52,163 nt of DNA from an uncultured Alistipes sp. Its GTDB lineage: Bacteria > Bacteroidota > Bacteroidia > Bacteroidales > Rikenellaceae. The stretch lies in the NCBI GenBank assembly GCA_947573795.1, contig CANPHE010000019.1:1-52163 (forward strand), given 5' to 3'. Every line of letters starts with the position of its first letter. Position 1 is the first letter of the stretch. A model generated the notes under the pieces. That model saw only the letters and a program-made list of their open reading frames with translations. It did not search any database and had not been told where the DNA came from. This document shows positions 18,552 to 28,614 of the stretch, in pieces. The position numbers and the translations under genes are program-made.

Positions 18552-19694
18552 ATGTCTCTTCGTCGTATCTGCTTCGGTCTGGCCGCGATCGTCGTCTCCG
18601 CTTGTACCGTTCATCGCAGTCCCGAGATCGTCATCGAATCCTTCGGGGCCCTATCTTCGGGTGAGCCGGTGTCGCTCTACCGGCTGGTCAACGCATCGGG
18701 CAGCTCGATGGAGGTGATCGACTACGGCTGTCGGATCGTCCGGATCTCAGTGCCGGACCGCGACGGCCGGGTAGACGACGTCGTAGTCGGATACGGAGAT
18801 ATCGAGTCGTTCGAATGCGGTCGGGAACGCTTCTTCGGCGCACTGATCGGCCGCTACGGCAATCGGATCGCCGGCGCCTCGTTCCGGCTCGACGACCGGG
18901 AGGTCCGGCTGACGCCCAACGAAACGCTCGGCGGCAAACCGGTGCATCTGCACGGCGGCACGAAGGGATTCGACCGGGTGATGTGGCACGGCGAGCCCCT
19001 CGAGGAACCGGAGCGGGTCGGCGTGCGTTTTTCGCGCCGAAGTCCCGACGGCGAGGAGGGTTACCCCGGCAACCTCGACTGCACGGTGACCTATTGGTGG
19101 ACGAACGACGACGTATGCCGGATCGAATATGCCGCCACGACCGACCGTCCCACGGTGGTCAACCTCTCCAACCATACCTATTTCAATCTGAAAGGTTCGC
19201 AAGGAGGCTATGTCATGGACCATCTGATGCAGGTCGAGGCCGACTATTACTTCCGCAACAACGAGCAGTTCGTGCCCGACGGGGCGCCGAGGCCGGTGGA
19301 CGATACGCCGTTCGACATGCGGCAGCCCTGCCGGGTGGATCATGCGATCGACCGGCCCGACGAGCAACTGCGCATGATGCGCGGATTTTCGGTCTGCTGG
19401 GTGCTGCGCGACTGGGACGGCTCGCTGGCGAAAGCCGCCGACCTGCGGGATGCACGCAGCGGCCGGGGCGTGGAGGTCTGGACGACCGAACCCGGGCTGC
19501 TGACCTATACCGGGCGGGGTCTCAGCGACCGGATGATCGGCAAAGAGGATCGTCCGCTCGAGAAGTTCGGCGGCATGCTGCTCGAAACGCTCCATTTCGC
19601 CGATTCGCCCAACCGCCCGGAATTCCCCTCGACGGTGCTGCGCCCCGGGGAGCGGTATCGGTCCGTTACGGAATTCAGATTTTATGCGGAGTGA
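18552..19694 (+). CDS. galM: Aldose 1-epimerase (galactose mutarotase), lipoprotein
   Basis: A 380-aa mutarotase that interconverts the alpha and beta anomers of free hexoses. An exported form would act on sugars released by the locus. The signal ends in the lipobox VSAC (Cys18), unusual for a family often found in the cytosol but common in Bacteroidetes. Conserved features are IGRYGNRIAGASF, the substrate His in HLHGGTKGFD, the catalytic His in LSNHTYFNL and the catalytic-base Glu in LLETLHFADSPN near the end. The usual E-T-Q is E-T-L here. I chose the ATG at 18552 because the -7 box overlaps the upstream TTG. Its last 11 bases overlap the HTCS gene, so the two are translationally linked. 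Confidence 0.88.
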   Translation: MSLRRICFGLAAIVVSACTVHRSPEIVIESFGALSSGEPVSLYRLVNASGSSMEVIDYGCRIVRISVPDRDGRVDDVVVGYGDIESFECGRERFFGALIGRYGNRIAGASFRLDDREVRLTPNETLGGKPVHLHGGTKGFDRVMWHGEPLEEPERVGVRFSRRSPDGEEGYPGNLDCTVTYWWTNDDVCRIEYAATTDRPTVVNLSNHTYFNLKGSQGGYVMDHLMQVEADYYFRNNEQFVPDGAPRPVDDTPFDMRQPCRVDHAIDRPDEQLRMMRGFSVCWVLRDWDGSLAKAADLRDARSGRGVEVWTTEPGLLTYTGRGLSDRMIGKEDRPLEKFGGMLLETLHFADSPNRPEFPSTVLRPGERYRSVTEFRFYAE

Positions 19695-22600
19695 CATGAC
19701 AGCGGCAGATGTTCGAGTGCTTCGGGTCTTCCGGGCCGTGCTGCGGGTCGTGCTGTGTGCGATCGGCATGCCGGTCTTCGTGCAGGCGGCCCAACCCTCG
19801 GCTTTCGACTACGGCTTCACCCACTTCACCTCGTTCAACAGCGATCTGCCCTACGATACGGTATACGAAATCGTACAGGACGGCAAGGGGTTCGTCTGGT
19901 TCGGCACCTCGTCGGGGCTAAGCCGCTTCGACGGCGTTCGCTTCCGCAACTATACCAAGGAGGACCTCGGACTGGAATCGGCTTATGTCATCTCCCTGTG
20001 TCTCGACGACCGCGACAGGCTGTGGGTAGGCACCGATCTGGGCGTCACGATCTACGATCCCGAAACGGATCGTTTCGAACCGTTCGTGCGCCGAAGCGAC
20101 CGGGGCACGAGCATCCGCAACAAGGTCAATGCCTTATGCAAGGGGCCCGACGGCGTGATCTGGATATCGGTCAACAACCAAGGGCTTTTCGCCTATGATG
20201 CGCGCAACGACGCCCTGTGCAACTATTTCTGCGAAAACGGCCGGCAAACGCTGCCCGTAAACATCCGTTCGCTGCATGCGGACGACTCGGGCGGCATCTG
20301 GATCGCGCTTTTCTATCGGTCGTTTCACTACATTCCGCCCGGATGCCCGATTCCCGCATCCCTGGATGCCGGGTCGGAAGTGACGTTCTTCCGCAACGAC
20401 GACGTGACCGCCGTGCGGAGCGTGCCCGGAGACGCATCGACGATCTATGTCGCGAGCGTCGCCCGGGGATTGTGCCGGCTCGACGGGACGAACGGTGTGC
20501 CGGAGGTGGTAATTCCCGCTTCTTCGCGGGGCTTCCTACCCGAATCGCTCTTCATCGACCGGTCGCAACGGGTATGGATGGCAACCAACGGAGGAGTATA
20601 TTGCTACGATTCGCGCAGCGGAGAAACCCATCTGCTGACGGCCGACGCTCAGGACCGGTTTTCGCTCTCGGACAGCCATGCTTTCACGGTCTGCGTCGAT
20701 GCGATGGACGGACTGTGGGTCGGCACCAATGTCGGCGGCGTCAATTATGCCGGCGCCTTCCAGCGGAATTTCGAGAAATACTACAGGGCCGACGGGCGAT
20801 CGCTCGAGGACTGTCTCGTGCGCGGGTTCGCCGACGACGGAGCCGGACATATCTGGATCGCCACCGAAAAGGAGGGACTGCTGCTCTACGATGCGGTCGG
20901 CCGGACGCTGACGCGGGTCGACGACGACCGGCTGCCGTCCTCGCAGTTCACCGTGTGCTACGATGCCGGGCATCTGTGGCTAGGGACGATCAAGGGGCTC
21001 TGCCGGCTCGATCTCGGTACGAAAAACGTCAAAATCTACGATACCATCGGATTGCCCGATTCGATGATGGACCGCCGGGTTTTCACCGTATTCCGCACCT
21101 CGGCGGGCGATCTGCTCGTCGGAACGACCGTCGGGCTGTTCCGTTACGACCGTCACCAGGATGCGTTCGACTCGGTCGAGGGATTCGACGGTCTGTTCGT
21201 GACCGGCATCGACGAGGATGCGTACGGCACACTGTGGGTTTCGACTTACGCCCGGGGATTGGTGCGCTACGATGTCGCGAAACGGGAGGTCGAACGCATC
21301 ACGAACCGTTCGGACGATCCGACGGAGGGAATCGCTCCGTCCAACAAACTTTTTTCGGTGATCGCCGGGTCGGACGGGAATATCTGGACGACGAGCTTCG
21401 GCGGCGGATTCAGTACCTTCGACCCCGTAAACCGGTGCTTCCGGAGTTACGACAGAGCCCGCTACGACTGTCTGCCCACCGACATCTGTTTCCAGATACT
21501 CGAGGATAACCGGGGAACGCTGTGGGTCAGTTCGGACAAGGGACTGCTGTCGCTCGATCCCCGTACGGACGAGATCCGCCGCTTCTCGATCTACGACGGG
21601 CTGCTGAACGACGACTTCAAAAACTGCGGACTGAAGACGGCGGACGGCGATCTTTATTTCGGCTCGCGCAGCGGATTCATCCGGTTCAACCCCAGCAAGG
21701 TCGCTCCCGCATCGGGGACGCCGCTCCTGGCGATCACCCATTTCCGCATCGGCGACGATCCGGTCGTTCCCGCTGCCGACGGAACCTCCGTGCTCGCGCG
21801 CAACATCGACATCACCGAGCGAATCCAACTCTCGCCCCGACAGAACTCGTTCGGGTTCGGCTTCTCCCTGCTCAACGCCGGTTCGCCGGGACTGCATACC
21901 GTCGTCTGCCGGCTCGAAGGCTACGACGAGGGGTGGTGCAGGGCGGACGGCGACCGCTCGGTTTTCTACTACAACGTGCCGGCCGGAACCTACATACTGA
22001 AGGTCAAAAGTCTGGACAGTGCCGGCGAAACAAGCGCACGGCATGCGGACTTGGTCGTGGTCGTAGCGCAGCGGTTCTACAAGAGCACACTGGCCGTGGT
22101 GCTCTACATCCTGTTCGCAGCGGGGATGATCGTCGTCATTTTCAAGGTATGCTATCATCGCGCCATGGTGCGCGAGCAGCGCAAGCACGAAGAGTACAAG
22201 CAGCAGAAGGAGGCGGAGCTTTTCCAGCAGAAACTCTCGTTCTTCTCGAGCATCGTCCACGAGATCAAGACACCGCTGACGGTCATGCATACGCCGCTGC
22301 GGAACATCATGGCACTGCGGCAACTCGACCCGGCGCTCCGCGACGATCTGATGGTGATCGGGAACAGCACGGAATACCTCAATCGGCTGGTTCGCGAACT
22401 GCTCGACTTCGTCCGCATCGAGAAACACGGCTACCGACTCGACCCGAGGCCGTTCGATTTGGGCGAATGCGTGGGCTTTCTCTGCTCGAATTTCGCCGAG
22501 ACGGCCAAATCGCGCAACCTGCGGTTTACGGTCGAGACGGAGCATGTCGGGATCGTGGCCGACGAAGCCGCCGTGAACAAGATTCTCAACAATCTGCTGC

Positions 22601-23706
22601 ACAATGCGGTCAAGTATGCCGAAACCGACATCCGGGTGTCGGTCCGCAAACAGGGCGAGGAGGCGGTGGTCGCGGTCAGCAATGACGGGCCTCCCATTAC
22701 GCCGGAGCACCGTACCGAGATTTTCAAACCGTTCGTGCAATACGGCAACGACAAAGACCCCTCTTCCGGAAACTTCGGCATCGGGCTCGCGCTCGCCCGT
22801 TCGCTCACCGAGATGCACGGGGGAACCCTCTCGCTGGCGGACGATTCCGCGTGTACGACCTTTCTGCTCGCACTTCCCGCCCGCGAGGAGTTTCACGCGA
22901 CGGAGGAGCCGGCTCCGGCGACCGATACGAAACGGCCGAAATTGCTGCTCGTGGAGGATAACGCCGAGCTGCTCGCCTACCTGCGGCGGAAACTCGAGAC
23001 GGAGTACCGGGTGCTGACGGCCCGTTCGGCCGAGTCGGCCCGGACTTTGCTGGGCGAACACGAGATCGATATTCTGATTACCGACATCGCGCTGCCCGGC
23101 ATGAACGGAATCGAACTGTGCCGCACGGTGGCGTCCGACTTCCAACATTCGCACATCCCCGTGATCGTGGTGTCGGCCATCTCGGCGACCGCCACCAAAA
23201 TCGCCTGCATCGAGGCGGGAGCCAGCACCTATATCGAGAAGCCGTTCAGCCTGGAGTATCTCCAGGCATGCATCAAGGGCATTCTCGACCGGCGGGCCGG
23301 GCTGAAGAAAGCCTGGCAAAGTCCTTCGGGACAGATCGATCCCAAACAATTCAATCTGCTGAGCGCCGACGAGGAATTCCTGCGCCGGATCGACGAGGTA
23401 ATCATGCAGCATCTGGGCGACTCGTCGTTCTCGAGCAAGCAGATCGAGGAGGCACTGTTTCTGAGTCGTTCGACGCTGATCCGCAAGGTCCGGGCACTGC
23501 TCGACACGACCCCCAACGATTATCTGCGGTTCAAACGTCTTTCGGTGGCGGCGCAGCTGTTGGCCCGGAACAAAAGCCGCGTCAGCGAAGTCTGCTTCGC
23601 CGTGGGCTTCAATTCGCCCTCCTATTTCGCCAAATGCTTCAAGGATCAGTTCGGGATTCTGCCGGCCGAGTGGCAAAAGCGGGAATCCTCCTCCAAGGAG
23701 CCGTAA
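19684..23706 (+). CDS. Hybrid two-component system (HTCS) sensor-regulator
   Basis: A 1340-aa single-chain regulator of the polysaccharide locus. Domains in order: signal peptide (to about 36); periplasmic two-propeller sensor of repeated blades (GFVWFGTSSGLSRFDG, LWVGTDLGVTIYD and others); a Y_Y_Y domain (about 715-785); one membrane helix (about 801-821). Next come the HisKA domain with phospho-acceptor His859 in V-H-E-I-K-T-P-L-T, HATPase with N box (NKILNNLLHNAVKY) and G box (GNFGIGLALA), a receiver with Asp1134 (ITDIALPGMNG) and Lys in IEKPF, and a C-terminal AraC-type HTH (about 1235-1335). All phosphorelay residues are intact. It should bind an oligosaccharide in the periplasm and activate the adjacent susC promoter. 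The start overlaps the epimerase gene by 11 bp. Confidence 0.95.
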   Translation: MRSDMTAADVRVLRVFRAVLRVVLCAIGMPVFVQAAQPSAFDYGFTHFTSFNSDLPYDTVYEIVQDGKGFVWFGTSSGLSRFDGVRFRNYTKEDLGLESAYVISLCLDDRDRLWVGTDLGVTIYDPETDRFEPFVRRSDRGTSIRNKVNALCKGPDGVIWISVNNQGLFAYDARNDALCNYFCENGRQTLPVNIRSLHADDSGGIWIALFYRSFHYIPPGCPIPASLDAGSEVTFFRNDDVTAVRSVPGDASTIYVASVARGLCRLDGTNGVPEVVIPASSRGFLPESLFIDRSQRVWMATNGGVYCYDSRSGETHLLTADAQDRFSLSDSHAFTVCVDAMDGLWVGTNVGGVNYAGAFQRNFEKYYRADGRSLEDCLVRGFADDGAGHIWIATEKEGLLLYDAVGRTLTRVDDDRLPSSQFTVCYDAGHLWLGTIKGLCRLDLGTKNVKIYDTIGLPDSMMDRRVFTVFRTSAGDLLVGTTVGLFRYDRHQDAFDSVEGFDGLFVTGIDEDAYGTLWVSTYARGLVRYDVAKREVERITNRSDDPTEGIAPSNKLFSVIAGSDGNIWTTSFGGGFSTFDPVNRCFRSYDRARYDCLPTDICFQILEDNRGTLWVSSDKGLLSLDPRTDEIRRFSIYDGLLNDDFKNCGLKTADGDLYFGSRSGFIRFNPSKVAPASGTPLLAITHFRIGDDPVVPAADGTSVLARNIDITERIQLSPRQNSFGFGFSLLNAGSPGLHTVVCRLEGYDEGWCRADGDRSVFYYNVPAGTYILKVKSLDSAGETSARHADLVVVVAQRFYKSTLAVVLYILFAAGMIVVIFKVCYHRAMVREQRKHEEYKQQKEAELFQQKLSFFSSIVHEIKTPLTVMHTPLRNIMALRQLDPALRDDLMVIGNSTEYLNRLVRELLDFVRIEKHGYRLDPRPFDLGECVGFLCSNFAETAKSRNLRFTVETEHVGIVADEAAVNKILNNLLHNAVKYAETDIRVSVRKQGEEAVVAVSNDGPPITPEHRTEIFKPFVQYGNDKDPSSGNFGIGLALARSLTEMHGGTLSLADDSACTTFLLALPAREEFHATEEPAPATDTKRPKLLLVEDNAELLAYLRRKLETEYRVLTARSAESARTLLGEHEIDILITDIALPGMNGIELCRTVASDFQHSHIPVIVVSAISATATKIACIEAGASTYIEKPFSLEYLQACIKGILDRRAGLKKAWQSPSGQIDPKQFNLLSADEEFLRRIDEVIMQHLGDSSFSSKQIEEALFLSRSTLIRKVRALLDTTPNDYLRFKRLSVAAQLLARNKSRVSEVCFAVGFNSPSYFAKCFKDQFGILPAEWQKRESSSKEP

Positions 23707-24044
23707 GTCGGGCCGGGATGCCGGGGATACAAAACTTCCGACCGGGGTGCCGGGCCGACGGCCTTCCGGTAGGAAGTTTCCGCAATCGCGGCGCAGGAAA
23801 TCTCCGCAGCCGCGCAGCCGACCGCGTGACACCTGCGTTCGCCGCCGGAATCGGTCCGGCAGGATGTCCGAACGTATACCGGCACTCCGATGCGACGATT
23901 TTTTCAACCGATGCGAAGATTATTCCAAAACCTCCGAAGGGGTTTCCGCAACGCCCGAAGACCGCTATCTTCGTGAGGCGAAGTGTCGAAGCTTCGTACC
24001 GGGCAATCCGGTTCACACCTTCCTACTAACCTAAAAAAAGTGTC
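23707..24044 (+). promoter_or_regulatory. Intergenic region with likely susC promoter (23943-23973)
   Basis: This 338-bp gap holds TTTC (23943-23946), 19 bp, then TATCTTCG (23966-23973), one base off the consensus in each box. A weak match is normal for a promoter that needs HTCS activation. Transcription would start near 23980, leaving a leader of about 65 nt. I see no gene and no clear terminator for the HTCS gene, so read-through is possible. Confidence 0.45.
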
Positions 24045-27044
24045 ATGAAATTACATGTCCATTTTCATGCGGCGAGAACAGGGATCCGATGGTTCCTTAC
24101 TGCGGTTCTCGCATTGCTGTGCTCGCTCGATCTTCCGGCACAGTCGAAACAGGCGGCGCCGTGTACGGTGCGGGTCCTGAATTCCGACGGAACGGCCGTA
24201 GTCGGGGCGACCGTCGTCGTAAAGGGTACCGACCACGGCGAGATAACCGACGCGAAGGGCGAATGCCGCTTCCGGGCCGTAGCGCCCGATGCCGTGTTGT
24301 CGGTCAGCTGCCTCGGCATGACCTCGTGCGAGGTGTCCGTGGCAAACCATACGGCGATCGACGTCACACTCTCGGAAACGAGCCTTATGGTGGAGGAGCT
24401 CGTTGTCGTCGGCTACGGCGTTCAGCGCAAGAGCGACCTGTCGGGTGCGGTGGCCCAGGTCAAGGGCGACGTGCTCAACGAGTTCGCGAACCTTTCGGTA
24501 GCCTCGGCGCTCCAGGGCCGGGTTTCTGGCGTGCAGATCAACCAGCTCAACGGACAGCCCGGAGCCGGTATCCAGGTGCGCATCCGCGGCGCCAACTCGA
24601 TCAAGGGCGACAACGAACCGCTCTGGATCATCAACGGGTTCCCGGGCGACATCAACATGATCAACACGTCGGACATCGAATCGGTCGAGATTCTCAAAGA
24701 TGCGTCGGCGACGGCCATCTACGGTTCGCGCGGTGCGAACGGCGTGGTGATCGTGACGACCAAGAGCGCCAAGAAAGGCAGCGTGAAGGTCACCTACGAC
24801 GGAAGCGTGGGCGTACAGAGCCTTACCAAGCAGATGGATGTGCTCGACGGCAACGAATACATGCGCTACCTCAACGAGAAAGCCGAGGTGAACTCCCAGC
24901 CGGTCATGTTCACCGAACAGGAGATCGCCGCCAACATCTGGAATACCAACTGGCAGGACGAGGTGTTCCGTACGGCGGTCATCACCAATCATGCGGTGGA
25001 CGTGTCGGGCGGCGGCGAGGATTTCCAGGGATCGCTCGGCGCCAGCTATTTCAGCCAGGACGGCATCATCAAGAAGAGCGGATACGAGCGAATCTCGATA
25101 CGCACGAACCTCAGCTACAACATCTCGAAACGCGTGACGGCCTCGGCCAACCTGATCTTCAGCCGCTCGAATCACGACCAGATGAATTCCCAGGGCGGAA
25201 GCCGCGGCACCTCGGTCGTCGGTTCGGTCCTCACGGCATCGCCCCTGGCCACGCCCCACTACGACGACGGATCGTGGAACGATTTCCAGACCCAGCCCAC
25301 GGCCGGCATGAACCCCGTGGCCTATCTCCACGAGGTGAAGAACAAATGGTACTCCAACCGGCTGCTGGCCAATGCGGCACTTACGGTAAAACCCGTGGAC
25401 GGGCTTTCCATCCAGATGTCGGCCAACATCGCCAACAGCCAGTCGCGCAAAGATTACACCCGCTCTCTGGCCTATCCCAACTACGACGGCGGCGCCTCGA
25501 TCGATTTCGGCGAGACGCTCGGCATCACCAGCAACAACATCATCACCTACGACAAGGGCTTCGGCCGGCATCACCTCAACGTGATGGGCGGCGTCACCTA
25601 CGAACAGAGCACCAGCAAGAGTGTCGGAACGGGCACCGCCAGCGGCTTCCTGAGCGACGTAGTCGGTTCCTACGATCTCGATGCCGCCGAGGTGAAAGGT
25701 CTGCCTACGTCGGGTTTTTCCGAATGGAACATGCTCTCGTTCCTCGGGCGTATCAATTACAACTTCGACAACCGCTACCTGCTGACCGTGAATTTCCGCG
25801 CCGACGGATCGTCGCGTTACAGCAAAGGCAACAAGTGGGGCTATTTCCCCTCCGCAGCCGTCGCTTGGCGCATCTCGCAGGAGAAATTCCTGAAAGAGGC
25901 CGACTGGATTTCCGACCTCAAGTTCCGCGTCGGCTACGGCGTGACCGGCAGTACGGCCATTTCGCCCTATTCGACCCAGAACACGCTGGAATCCGTGAAC
26001 GTCGTATTCGACAAGGAGACCGTCGTGGGATACGCTCCCAAAAACACCTATCTGGGCGGTCTGCGCTGGGAGACCACCTCGCAGCTGAATGCGGGTATCG
26101 ACTTCGCGCTGCTCGACAACCGCATCCGGATAACAGCCGACTACTACTATAAGAAGACCACCGACCTGCTCAACGACGTGGAGATGCCCCGTTCGAGCGG
26201 TTATACCACGTCGCTCCGCAACATCGGTTCGATCCGCAACTCGGGATTCGAGTTCATGGTCGACGCCCGCATCATCGACAAAGCGGTGAAATGGGATTTC
26301 GGAGCCAACTTCTCGCTCAACCGTTCGAAGGTGCTGTCGCTCTCGGAGGACAAGGACATTTTCGGACCGACGGTCAGCAACGTCATCATCAGCGACCGTC
26401 TCAATCTGATGCGGGTCGGCGAACCGATGTACGTCTTCTACGGCTATGTCGAGCAGGGATACGACGACAAGGGCCAGCTCGTCTACAAGGATATCGACGG
26501 GAAGGAGGGCATCACCGCCGCCGACAAGACCATCATCGGCAACCCGAATCCCGATTTCTTGATCAACTTCAATACGTCTGTATCGTTCAAGGGACTGACC
26601 TTGAGCGCCTTTTTCCAGGGATCGGTCGGCAACGACCTCTATTCGCTCAGTATGGCTTCGGCCGCCTACGATTACAGTTCGAACGCCAATACGCTCCGCG
26701 AGGTGCTCTACAATCACTGGACGCCCGAAAATCCCACGGCGAAGTACCCCAACCTGCGACAAGATATCGCGCTGAAAATGTCCGACCGGTTCGTCTACGA
26801 CGGCAGTTACCTGCGTCTGAAGAATCTCGAACTCGCCTATAACATTCCCTGCGGCCGGGGCCGCTTCATCAGCAAGGCCCGGGTATTCGTCAGCGCTCAA
26901 AATCTGTTCACCATCACCTCCTATCCGTTCTGGGACCCCGACGTGAACGCCAAGGGCGGCGGTACGTCGCTCTCCCAGGGCGTCGATGCCAGCAGTTATC
27001 CCAGCGCCCGGACCTTCTCGCTCGGATGCAAACTTGTTTTCTAA
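24045..27044 (+). CDS. SusC/RagA-family TonB-dependent transporter
   Basis: A 999-aa outer-membrane importer for oligosaccharides. It has a long N-terminal signal region (hydrophobic 16-30, cleavage near LPAQ), a carboxypeptidase-D regulatory-like domain (about 38-110), and the TonB box region LVVVGYG. The plug carries the signature DIESVEILKDASATAIYGSR, then GANGVVIVTTK, followed by a beta barrel. The last residues are CKLVF, with the terminal Phe expected for barrel assembly. SusD follows after 18 bp. It is clearly diverged from the other SusC in this window, with only the family signatures in common. Confidence 0.94.
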   Translation: MKLHVHFHAARTGIRWFLTAVLALLCSLDLPAQSKQAAPCTVRVLNSDGTAVVGATVVVKGTDHGEITDAKGECRFRAVAPDAVLSVSCLGMTSCEVSVANHTAIDVTLSETSLMVEELVVVGYGVQRKSDLSGAVAQVKGDVLNEFANLSVASALQGRVSGVQINQLNGQPGAGIQVRIRGANSIKGDNEPLWIINGFPGDINMINTSDIESVEILKDASATAIYGSRGANGVVIVTTKSAKKGSVKVTYDGSVGVQSLTKQMDVLDGNEYMRYLNEKAEVNSQPVMFTEQEIAANIWNTNWQDEVFRTAVITNHAVDVSGGGEDFQGSLGASYFSQDGIIKKSGYERISIRTNLSYNISKRVTASANLIFSRSNHDQMNSQGGSRGTSVVGSVLTASPLATPHYDDGSWNDFQTQPTAGMNPVAYLHEVKNKWYSNRLLANAALTVKPVDGLSIQMSANIANSQSRKDYTRSLAYPNYDGGASIDFGETLGITSNNIITYDKGFGRHHLNVMGGVTYEQSTSKSVGTGTASGFLSDVVGSYDLDAAEVKGLPTSGFSEWNMLSFLGRINYNFDNRYLLTVNFRADGSSRYSKGNKWGYFPSAAVAWRISQEKFLKEADWISDLKFRVGYGVTGSTAISPYSTQNTLESVNVVFDKETVVGYAPKNTYLGGLRWETTSQLNAGIDFALLDNRIRITADYYYKKTTDLLNDVEMPRSSGYTTSLRNIGSIRNSGFEFMVDARIIDKAVKWDFGANFSLNRSKVLSLSEDKDIFGPTVSNVIISDRLNLMRVGEPMYVFYGYVEQGYDDKGQLVYKDIDGKEGITAADKTIIGNPNPDFLINFNTSVSFKGLTLSAFFQGSVGNDLYSLSMASAAYDYSSNANTLREVLYNHWTPENPTAKYPNLRQDIALKMSDRFVYDGSYLRLKNLELAYNIPCGRGRFISKARVFVSAQNLFTITSYPFWDPDVNAKGGGTSLSQGVDASSYPSARTFSLGCKLVF

Positions 27045-27062
27045 CGAACCAACAGATCGATC

Positions 27063-28532
27063 ATGAAAAGATTCATCATATCCTTACTGGCGTTTGCCGG
27101 ACTCGCGACCGGCGTTTCGTCCTGCGAAGAGTGGGAGTTTCTCGAGGAACATCCCAAGAAAGTCGACGCCACGACCTTCATGTCCAATGCCGAGGAGGTA
27201 CAGAGCGTCATCAATTCGATTTACTACCAGCTGCGCCGCGAACCGGGATTCGGCCGCTACCTGTCGGTGCTGAGCGAGAGCCTGGCCGACTATTGTTACG
27301 GCCGCGGCAACTACGCCTCGTCCTATCAGAGCGGTCTGACCACCGGAGGCGTCACCTTTACCAAGGACACCTGGGCCGTGCTTTACCGTGCCATCCGCTT
27401 CTCGAACGAGATCATGTCGCAGATCGGCGACGCCCGACTCACGAAACTCGAATACGAGCATCTGAGCGGAGAGGCTCGGTTCCTGCGTGCATTCAGCTAT
27501 TCCTATCTGGCACGCTACTTCGGGGCCGTGCCCTTCTTCGACGAGCATAACATGGCCGACTTCAACAAGCCCCGTACGCCCGAAAAGGAGATTTGGGAGT
27601 ATGTGGCGAGCGAAGCCGCCGAGGCCGCCGGTCTGCTGCCCCGGAGCGCAGCGAAAGCCGGCCGGCCGACCCGTTATGCCGCGCTGATGCTCCAGGCCGA
27701 AGCCGATCTTTATCTGGAACGTTACGCCGAAGCCGCCGAGGCGCTGGGCGAGATCGTGGATTCGGACCGCTATGCGCTGGTCGAGGTGACGACGGCCGAC
27801 GATTACGAAAAACTTTACGGCACCGCAGCCAATGCCACCAAGGAGGAAATCTTCTACATCAAGTACAACCAGGACGACGGCAACAACTTCATGGCGATGT
27901 ATCTCTGCCGTCCGAATCCGGTGCGCGACGGAGGCAACGTGGGCATCTATACCGATTACGCCAACAACAACGTCATCAAGGAGTGGGACCAGAACGACCT
28001 GCGCTATCGCTACAACCTCTATGTGCAGACCGGGAACGGAACGCTCAACGGACTGACCCGCACCGGCATGATTTGCCTGAAGTTCCGCGACTACGCCGCT
28101 ACGGGCGCCGCGAACGACCTGCCCGTATACCGCTATGCCGATGCGCTGCTTTATTACGCCGAGGCCATCTGCCGCCGCGACGGTGCGCCGAACGGCGTGG
28201 CGATGGAGATGGTCAACCGCATTCACCGCCGCGCTTACGGACTCAAACCCACGCGCGAGCACAGTTCGGACTACAAACTGGCCGACTACGCGACATTCGA
28301 CGGATTCATGGAACTGGTGCTCAAGGAGCGCGGCTACGAAACGATGTTCGAAGGCAAGCGCTATTGCGACCTGAAACGCTGCGGGAAGCTGGCCGAATAC
28401 GCCGTACGGGCCGGCCGCATCCCCTCCGAGTCGGAGGTGGGCGCCGCAGCCTACTGGTGGCCCGTTCCGACCGATGAATTCAACTACAACACCGCACTCG
28501 ATCCCACCAAAGACCAGAATCCCGGATATTGA
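27063..28532 (+). CDS. SusD/RagB-family nutrient-binding lipoprotein
   Basis: A 489-aa lipoprotein with the signal ending VSSC (Cys20). It has the family features: an N-terminal SusD-like segment (TFMSNAEEVQSVINSIYYQL), a helical TPR-like core, RYADALLYYAEA, and a C-terminal stretch with LKERGYETMFEGKRYCDLKR and a WWPVPTDEFNYN ending. It forms the lid of the SusC channel encoded 18 bp upstream and should bind the glycan released at the surface. The gap to the next gene is 82 bp with no hairpin, so the operon continues. Confidence 0.93.
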   Translation: MKRFIISLLAFAGLATGVSSCEEWEFLEEHPKKVDATTFMSNAEEVQSVINSIYYQLRREPGFGRYLSVLSESLADYCYGRGNYASSYQSGLTTGGVTFTKDTWAVLYRAIRFSNEIMSQIGDARLTKLEYEHLSGEARFLRAFSYSYLARYFGAVPFFDEHNMADFNKPRTPEKEIWEYVASEAAEAAGLLPRSAAKAGRPTRYAALMLQAEADLYLERYAEAAEALGEIVDSDRYALVEVTTADDYEKLYGTAANATKEEIFYIKYNQDDGNNFMAMYLCRPNPVRDGGNVGIYTDYANNNVIKEWDQNDLRYRYNLYVQTGNGTLNGLTRTGMICLKFRDYAATGAANDLPVYRYADALLYYAEAICRRDGAPNGVAMEMVNRIHRRAYGLKPTREHSSDYKLADYATFDGFMELVLKERGYETMFEGKRYCDLKRCGKLAEYAVRAGRIPSESEVGAAAYWWPVPTDEFNYNTALDPTKDQNPGY

Positions 28533-28614
28533 TATGCCGCCGCAGTCCGCGCCTTCGTCTGCGACGGGGCAGGACGGCGGTACATATTCCCCAAATCGAC
28601 TTAAAAAACAAGAC

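Noticed and set aside
20980..23907. A 975-codon minus-strand open frame across the HTCS gene
   Set aside because: It is the antisense shadow of the kinase, receiver and HTH domains, with low-complexity Arg/Gly composition.
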